A DNA stretch of 64,000 bases from Odiellus spinosus (Eukaryota; Arthropoda; Arachnida; Opiliones; Phalangiidae). Below the pieces are notes generated by a model. It saw only the letters and a list, made by a program, of their open reading frames with translations, made no database searches and had not been told where the DNA came from. The stretch is from assembly GCA_963920705.1 (NCBI GenBank), contig OY987225.1:34139458-34203457 (forward strand), written 5' to 3'. Positions 57,073-64,000 of this stretch are shown in pieces (position 1 is the stretch's first letter; each line of letters starts with the position of its first letter). The position numbers and the translations under genes are program-made.

Positions 57073-59220
57073 GTTTAATTTCCTGTTCATTTAGTCAGGT
57101 TAAGTATAATTAAGCTTTTGAATTATATTGGCTTCGGAACTTCGCTATTTTGAGCAGACGATACATTGCCCCTAATTTAGAGTAAAATACGATAACATTT
57201 CATAATAATTAAGCCTAACTTCCGGTTATGTTAAAGATTATAAATTCTTAATTACCATAAAATATATTGTATAATAATTAATTAAAATATAGTTAATTTC
57301 CTGTTCATTTAGCCAGTTAATTCGTGAATTCGGAACTTCGCAATTTTGAGCAGACGATCCATTGCCCCTAATTTAGATTAAAATACGATAACCTTTCATA
57401 ATAATTAAGCCTAACTTCCGGTTATGTTAAAGAATATAAATTGATAATTACCATAAAAATATTGTATAATAATTAAAATACAGTTAATTCGTGAATTCGG
57501 AATTCGCTATTTTGAGTAGACGATCCATTGCCCCTAATTTAGAGTAAAATACGATAACATTTCACAATAATTAAGCCTAACTTCCGGTTATGTTAAAGAT
57601 TATAAATTGTTAATTACCATAAAAAATATTGTATAGCAATTAATTAAAATATAGTTAATTTCCTGTTCATTTAGCCAGTTAATTCGTGAATTCGGAATTC
57701 GCTATTTTGAGCAGACGATCCATTGCCCCTAATTTAGAGTAAAATACGATAACATTTCATAATAATTAAGCCTAACTTCCGGTTATGTTAAAGATTATAA
57801 ATTGTTAATTACCATAAAATATATTGTATAATAATTAATTAAAATATAGTTAATTTCCTGTTCATTTAGCCAGTTGATTCGTGAATTCGGAATTCGCTAT
57901 TTTGAGCAGACGATCCATTGCCCCTAATTTAGAGTAAAATACGATAACATTTCATAATAATTAAGCCTAACTTCCGGTTATGTTAAAGATTATAAATTGT
58001 TAATTACTATAAAATATATTGTATAATAATTAATTAAAATTTAGTTTTTCCTGTTCATTTAGCCAGGTCATTCGTGAATTCGGAACTTCGCAATTTTGAG
58101 CAGACGATACATTGCCCCTAATTTATAGTAAAATACGATAACCTTTCATAGTAATTAAGCCTAACTTCCGGTTATGTTAAAGATTATAAATTGATAATTA
58201 CCATAAAATATGTTGTATAATAATTAATTAAAATATAGTTAATTTCCTGTTCATTTAGCCAGGTCATTCGTGAATTCGGAATTCGCTATTTTGAGCAGAC
58301 GATACATTGCCCCTAATTTAGAGTAAAATACGATAACCTTTCATAATAATTAAGCCTAACTTCCGGTTATGTTAAAGATTATAAATTGTTAATTACTATA
58401 AAATATATTGTATAATAATTAATTAAAATTTAGTTAATTTCCTGTTCATTTAGCCAGGTCATTCGTTAATTCGCAACTTCACAATTTTGAGCAGACGATC
58501 CATTGCCCCTAATTTAGAGTAAAATACGATAACATTTCATAATAATTAAGCCTAACTTCCGGTTATGTTAAAGATTATAAATTGTTAATTACCATAAAAT
58601 ATATTGTATAATAATTAATTAAAATATAGTTAATTTCCTGTTCATTTAGCCAGGTCATTCGTGAATTCGGAACTTCGCAATTTTGAGCAGACGATCCATT
58701 GCCCCTAATTTATAGTAAAATACGATAACATTTCATAATAATTAAGCCTAACTTCCGGTTATGTTAAAGAATATAAATTGATAATTACAATAAAATATAT
58801 TGTATAATAATTAATTAAAATTTTGTTAATTTCCTGTTCATTTTGCCAGGTCATTCGTGAATTCGGAACTTCGCAATTTTGAGCAGACGATCCATTGCCC
58901 CTAATTTATAGTAAAATACGATAACCTTTCATAGTAATTAAGCCTAACTTCCGGTTATGTTAAAGATTATAAATTGATAATTACCATAAAATATGTTGTA
59001 TAATAATTAATTAAAATATAGTTAATTTCCTGTTCATTTAGCCAGGTCATTCGTGAATTCGGAACTTCGCAATTTTGAGCAGACGATCCATTGCCCCTAA
59101 TTTAGAGTAAAATACGATAACCTTTCAAAATAATTAAGCCTAACTTCCGGTTATGTTAAAGATTATAAATTGTTAATTACCATAAAATATATTGAATAAT
59201 AATTAATTAAAATATATTTA
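57073..59220 (+). repeat. ~195-bp satellite with GCAGACGA and TTCCGG boxes, 11 copies
   Basis: GAGCAGACGAT (GAGTAGACGAT in the third unit) starts at 57152, 57348, 57514, 57709, 57904, 58098, 58293, 58489, 58685, 58881 and 59077; the period is 194-196 bp, with one 166-bp unit. Each unit runs TTTCCTGTTCATTTAGCCAG, TCATTCGTGAATTCGGAACT, TCGCAATTTTGAGCAGACGA, TCCATTGCCCCTAATTTAGA, GTAAAATACGATAACATTTC, ATAATAATTAAGCCTAACTT, CCGGTTATGTTAAAGATTAT. The box AACCGGAAGT (reverse of ACTTCCGGTT) matches the ETS-factor core. The first unit has an extra segment and the last grades into degenerate copies to about 59340. Confidence 0.96.
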
Positions 59221-60606
59221 AAACTAATAGAACAAATAAATAATTTGAAATTCATTATGTTTTCCTAAAAATTAAGTCCGGTTGGATGGAAAATTCTAAA
59301 TAGATAATTACCATAAAAAAATATTGTATAATCAAAATACAGTTAAAACTAAAAAAAATTGAAATTCCCCAAAAATTAAGTCTAAAAAAACATTTCTAGT
59401 TTATCGAAACTAATTTGAATATAACTAAAAATTGTCAAAAATAATTTAAATAAAAGCCCTTCGGAAGTTTAGAAACGCGCCAAATAAATAAATTGCAAGA
59501 TAATTTGTTTTTAAAAACTAGAAAAAGCGAATTTTGTAAATTATGGGAGGGAATAAATGAAATAAAATTTGGGTTGTTTTCATTTTTAAAATACGGGACG
59601 AACATTTAACCTATACGTTATTATTAGAGCTATATAGCGCCGGGGTTTAAGCCCCCCCCCCCCCCAAAAAAAATAAAGGGAACCCAAGTTATAATTAGAG
59701 AAGCAAAAAAAGGCCCACTGACATGGAATAATTATCGCTAGAGATCGAGGGGAAATATATTTAGTTACTATTATTAAAGTTTGGCGCGCGCAAAGCCCGA
59801 ACTCTAATAACCAGAATCGCTTTAAAAACCTATATAATTGGCTAAACGGGGGGAAAATTGGATCGCCTTGGGGTAACATCTTATAGAAGTTAGAGTATAA
59901 GGAGTAATGGCGGATAATGTTAACTTCATATTCGAATTTATAGGGATAAAGGTAGGAATATGCCGTTTCCTTATTTTTACTTCGTTATTTCGTGTTTTAT
60001 GAATTCTCAATAATTTTGTTTAAAAACAGGCGCCCGATTATTTATTCCTTTGACCTCCGTACGAATAATTATGCTAAATTAATCAACTAATTTATTATTC
60101 AAAATTTATTTTTTTAGAGGAACTTTCGGGTTGTTTTTCAAGTCGAAAATTCGCGTTAATGAGGAGAAAATCCAGGTGTTTTTCGAAATCGGACTAATTT
60201 AGAATATTTTGACTTAATTTCACCGATTTAATAATAATATATAAACTGAAAATTTTAAGGTTGAGAGTGACGTCAGTATTGATAGGAAAATTTAGTTTAA
60301 TCATGGTTTAAACTTTAAACACTATCTTTTAAATATTTAATTGAACTTATTTAATCAATGGTTAGTTAACTTCATCTCTATTTGATCAAGGGTTAGTTAA
60401 AGCGACATTTTCACCATTTTTTTTAATTTAAATTTAATTCTAGTTTTAATATTTGATGGTAAAACATTTAGCTTGTTTAAACGATAATTAATATAATTAG
60501 GTTACATTCTCCCTTTAATAAATTAATAAATTTCCATAATTTCCCTGATTAAAAGAGTTTTTCCTGATATGTATCTGATTTTTTTGTCAAAATTAAAATT
60601 TTCAGA
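59221..60606. other. AT-rich intergenic sequence
   Basis: Begins with degenerate remnants of the 195-bp repeat (ATTACCATAAAAAAATATTG near 59308). A C16 run lies at 59649-59664. CCCTGATTAAAAGAGTTTTT near 60543 resembles the TTCCCTGA repeats. No gene; the 97-codon minus-strand frame reads the C16 run as polyglycine. Confidence 0.55.
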
Positions 60607-60608
60607 TA

Positions 60609-60888
60609 GTCCTGGTCGATTTGCCGGAAATGGGCCCTTGTCTCATGGCCGCGCCGCCATCTTTTTGTAGTAACAGGTTGCCAGACTATTTATAATTTTA
60701 TTTCCCACAAACCAAATTCAAGTTGTTAGTCCAACGTTTCCTATATGATAAAGTATAGGAGGCGTTGGTTAGTCTGTAGCTATTTTCACACTACAAAAAG
60801 ATGGCGGACGATCACGTGACAAAAAGTTTTCCCCGCCAAAATTTTCGCGAGGTTCTCTAGACTTCCGGTTTTGGAAATCGACCAGGAC
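60609..60888. mobile_element. TA-flanked 280-bp MITE with YY1-like inner arms
   Basis: Perfect 14-bp terminal inverted repeats, GTCCTGGTCGATTT and AAATCGACCAGGAC, flanked by TA on both sides (60607-60608 and 60889-60890), typical of Tc1/mariner-type insertion. A second inverted pair lies inside: GCCATCTTTTTGTAGT at about 60656-60671 and ACTACAAAAAGATGGC at about 60792-60807. AAGATGGCGG matches the YY1 consensus AANATGGCGGC. There is also GATCACGTGAC. No open frame. Confidence 0.85.
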
Positions 60889-60890
60889 TA

Positions 60891-61485
60891 TATTCCAAGA
60901 TTGCACGAACCACACACATCATAAAAAAACTTAAACTGACTCTTAAGACTGACAAATCAAGCTAACTATAGTTGAATAGTCCAAACACTGAATCAGTGAG
61001 TAACTTCCTAAGCGCTGTCTAAGGTATGACATTTATTTTCTTAATAACCTAGCTCACGGTATATTGACACTATGGGCAGCCAGGTAAGTTTGGTCGCGGG
61101 CGAGATGTTTGCCAAACGATAGCAATTTCGATATCAACTAAGAGAAAATGACCATCCAATGATAAAAATCGCTCTCTTCGTGTTAGAACATACCATACAT
61201 TCTAGCTATAAACAGAAATATTTAACGTGGAAAAAACCGGTTTTCTATGGAGAAGAACCTCCTTTCTAAGGTTGATATCTATACTATAGATCATCAACTG
61301 ACTTTAATAGATAGAACTATAGACTAAAGGTGACAGACCCCCCTAACCCCCCCAAATAACCCCCAAAAAGATATAAATCGCGCCTCAAACAATATTGGGC
61401 GTTGTCCAGTGATGAAGTTCCCCTCCTGACTAATTGACCCCCTACCCCCAAACATAACCTAACAACCTCCTACACTATTGTTAGA
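60891..61485. other. Unique sequence around the candidate donor
   Basis: Apart from the MGSQ/donor signal at 61072-61089, no exon, TATA box or domain is visible. C-rich patches lie near 61328-61365 and 61437-61450. Confidence 0.4.
61072..61083 (+). CDS. Candidate first coding exon MGSQ with perfect splice donor
   Basis: ATGGGCAGCCAG, with A at -3 and G at +4, is followed at once by GTAAGT, so CAG|GTAAGT is a perfect consensus donor. The four residues MGSQ fit an N-myristoylation start (Gly2, Ser3), as seen in MARCKS-like proteins. No continuation is identifiable: the 27-bp satellite fills the DNA to the right edge, so a next exon would lie outside. A nine-base perfect donor is expected by chance about once in a window this size, so this is a weak call. 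Confidence 0.15.
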
Positions 61486-61690
61486 ATATAATGAAAAAAA
61501 TACTATGTTCCCATAATATTAATAATATAATATTAATAGGTTTACAAGGTAATAACGATTTAATTAGATTTAATTGAAATTATTTTTAGTGGAAATTATT
61601 TCTGGGCTTTTAAGATTTAATAGTCATAGTGTTCTCCCAAAATATAATAACATATTAATAAGTTAGCAATGTAATAATAATTAGATTTAA
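61486..61690. repeat. Diverged ~130-bp duplication
   Basis: GTTCCCATAATATTAATAAT...TTTACAAGGTAATAACGATT near 61505 corresponds to GTTCTCCCAAAATATAATAA...GTTAGCAATGTAATAATAAT near 61631. Both end in TAGATTTAATT(G/C). Two copies, clearly diverged. Confidence 0.65.
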
Positions 61691-61704
61691 TTCAAAACGG
61701 CCTT

Positions 61705-62310
61705 AGTTTTTTCAGATTCAAATTCCCTGACTTTTCCAGATTTTTCCCTGACCTTTTCCAACGATTTTCCCTGACCGTTTTGGCTAATACTACGCAATTT
61801 TTAAGCTTTTATTGTTTTATATAATCGCGTTCGCCAAACTGCAGGCGTATCTTTGTTCTAATCTATACAACTGACACGATGTCAGCTGAGAATCTTTTCC
61901 GCGGATAATGATCGTAATTTCCTGGCTTCTTGAAAGATCTTAAAATTCCCTGACTTTTTTTTAAAATATCTTAAAATTCCCTGACTTTTTTAAAATATCT
62001 TAAAATTCCCCGACTTTTTTAAAATATCTTAAAATTCCCCGACTTTTTTAAAATATCTTAAAATTCCCTGACTTTTTTAAAATATCTTAAAATTCCCTGA
62101 ATTTTTTAAAATATCTTAAAATTCCCTGAATATTATTTTAAAATATCTTAAAATTCCCTGAATATTATTTTAAAATATCTTAAAATTCCCTGAATTTTTT
62201 AAAATATCTTAAAATTCCCTGAATTTTTTAAAATATCTTAAAATTCCCTGACTTTTTTAAAATATCTTAAAATTCCCTGACTTTTCCCTGATCTGTGGCA
62301 ACCTTGTAAG
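61705..62310. repeat. 29-bp minisatellite with TTCCCTGA core
   Basis: After an irregular start (TTCCCTGACTTTTCCAG, TTTTTCCCTGACC, ATTTTCCCTGACCG at 61721-61780), about twelve units of AATATCTTAAAATTCCCTGA, CTTTTTTAA run from 61930 to 62285. The period is mostly 29 bp, with 31-34-bp units where TATTATTTT or extra T is inserted. It ends at CCCTGATCTGTGGCAACC. The core and the flanking GGCAACC are shared with the 5.9-6.85 kb array. Confidence 0.9.
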
Positions 62311-62902
62311 TAGTTTCAAACTTTCAAATAAAAACGTACCTTCTAACCATATACACTCAAGACTTCTTTAAGATTTAATAACTTAAACTAATTACCCCAA
62401 GGTTGGCTCTAAGCTTATCTTTATAATTGAGCCCCAGACATTTCGGGCCTTATTCTTATCTTTAGAGTTTATAATAAGGCGTATTGTATACGTTATAACT
62501 CCTTCAAAACGTTCGGGGGAAAATTTTTAGAAAATTAAAATTGATGGATTTTTATAGTGGCCAGGAAAATTACCTTCACTCTGATAAGAATACTTTAGGG
62601 GTTTACCTTTTATTATCTTTAGGACCCCCCCTTTACCCCCGAGGGGTAGAACTACGTTAAAAAATAACCCCAGGGATAGAGAGAGAAAGGAGGTTAAGTA
62701 ATTATAAGTTGGATTTTATCAGACCAAGGCTTAGCTCATCAATTATGGTTGTTATAAATAATTGTAAAATTGTATTTAAATATCAGACTTAAAGGGTCAA
62801 ACGCGGCTAATTTAAAGTCAAAAGAACTCATTTTATGCTCAATGACAGCAACAACAAAATTGCAAATAGAAAGCTTACAGTTAAATTACGTGACGTGGTC
62901 TT
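62311..62902. other. Unique sequence before the terminal satellite
   Basis: No supported gene. CCAAGGCTTAGCTC near 62725 is a reverse copy of the dispersed AAGCCT motif. C/G-rich sequence lies near 62622-62646. Confidence 0.5.
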
Positions 62903-64000
62903 ATGTTTAAGCGCGATTAACAACCGTTAATGTTTAAGCGCGATTAACAACCGCTAATGTTTAAGCGCGATTAACAACCGCTAATGTTTAAGCGCGATTA
63001 ACAACCGCTAATGTTTAAGCGCGATTAACAACCGCTAATGTTTAAGCGCGATTAACAACCGCTAATGTGTAAGCGCGATTAACAACCGTTAATGTTTAAG
63101 CGCGATTAACAACCGCTAATGTTTAAGCGCGATTAACAACCGCTAATGTTTAAGCGCGATTAACAACCGCTAATGTTTAAGCGCGATTAACAACCGCTAA
63201 TGTTTAAGCGCGATTAACAACCGCTAATGTTTAAGCGCGATTAACAACCGCTAATGTTTAAGCGCGATTAACAACCGCTAATGTTTAAGCGCGATTAACA
63301 ACCGCTAATGTTTAAGCGCGATTAACAACCGCTAATGTTTAAGCGCGATTAACAACCGCTAATGTTTAAGCGCGATTAACAACCGCTAATGTTTAAGCGC
63401 GATTAACAACCGCTAATGTTTAAGCGCGATTAACAACCGCTAATGTTTAAGCGCGATTAACAACCGCTAATGTTTAAGCGCGATTAACAACCGCTAATGT
63501 TTAAGCGCGATTAACAACCGCTAATGTGTATGCGCGATTAACAACCGCTAATGTGTATGCGCGATTAACAACCGCTAATGTGTATGCGCGATTAACAACC
63601 GCTAATGTTTAAGCGCGATTAACAACCGCTAATGTTTAAGCGCGATTAACAACCGCTAATGTGTATGCGCGATTAACAACCGCTAATGTGTATGCGCGAT
63701 TAACGACCGCTAAGGTGTAAGCGCGATTAACAACCGCTAATGTTTAAGCGCGATTAACAACCGCTAATGTTTAAGCGCGATTAACAACCGCTAATGTTTA
63801 AGCGCGATTAACAACCGCTAATGTTTAAGCGCGATTAACGACCGCTAATGTTTAAGCGCGATTAACGACCGCTAATGTTTAAGCGCGATTAACGACCGCT
63901 AATGTTTAAGCGCGATTAACGACCGCTAATGTTTAAGCGCGATTAACGACCGCTAATGTTTAAGCGCGATTAACAACCGCTAATGTTTAAGCGCGATTAA
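62903..64000. repeat. 27-bp satellite AAGCGCGATTAACAACCGCT, AATGTTT, running off the window
   Basis: About forty near-identical 27-bp units, first AAGCGCG at 62909, continuing to the last base. Variants occur in blocks: TGTGTATGCGCG in several neighbouring units at 63525-63600 and 63660-63700, and TTAACGACCGCT in a block of five at about 63835-63945. CGTTAATG (instead of CGCTAATG) marks the first and eighth units. Block sharing shows local duplication. The GCGCGATTAACAACCGC core is GC-richer than the surroundings. The array edge lies beyond the window. Confidence 0.97.

Noticed and set aside
62903-64000. CRISPR-like array of 27-bp repeats
   Set aside because: There are no unique spacers; the units are contiguous, so this is a satellite. 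Nothing else points to a prokaryote.

Overview
The window looks like non-coding DNA from a nuclear eukaryotic genome, most likely an invertebrate animal. It is AT-rich and CpG is not depleted: GCGCGC tracts are frequent. It holds many tandem satellites and minisatellites, small terminal-inverted-repeat (TIR) elements, GA/TA/poly-T microsatellites and runs of C or G. I see no operon, ribosome-binding-site pattern, rRNA, convincing tRNA or CRISPR array. No open frame passes about 136 codons. The longer ones are translated repeats, begin at non-ATG codons or are low-complexity. The species cannot be named from this sequence.

Layout. 0-12 kb: three copies of a ~338-bp MITE, a ~312-bp AT-rich higher-order repeat, a 31/27-bp minisatellite, a TA-flanked MITE, a 145-bp GC-rich satellite carrying TGACGTCA, and a hAT-like element. 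12-24 kb: 36-, 33- and 38-bp AT-rich minisatellites, scattered TAAGCCT motifs and the first locus of a 70-bp GCGCGTGA repeat. 24-37 kb: a second 70-bp locus, ~169-bp degenerate repeats, 32- and 20-bp minisatellites and a 32-base poly-T. 37-46 kb: a possible composite inverted element, the third 70-bp locus inside inverted ends, the first GCAGACGA cluster and several foldbacks. 46-53 kb: mostly unique sequence, then a seven-copy ~169-bp satellite. 53-64 kb: the second GCAGACGA cluster, an 11-copy ~195-bp satellite with the same box, a TA-flanked MITE with YY1-like sites, a 29-bp minisatellite, and a 27-bp satellite that runs off the right edge.

The most interesting structure is not a gene. A short box, GCAGACGA, recurs at least 27 times in four loci on both strands, while the DNA between copies has diverged. 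It often lies beside a second dispersed motif, TTAGGCTTAG (reverse TAAGCCTAA). This resembles a protein-binding box kept in otherwise drifting satellite, but that function is inference. Two weak coding signals deserve a transcript check: a splice acceptor followed by a strong-context ATG near 52.1 kb, and a four-codon MGSQ start ending in a perfect splice donor near 61.07 kb.
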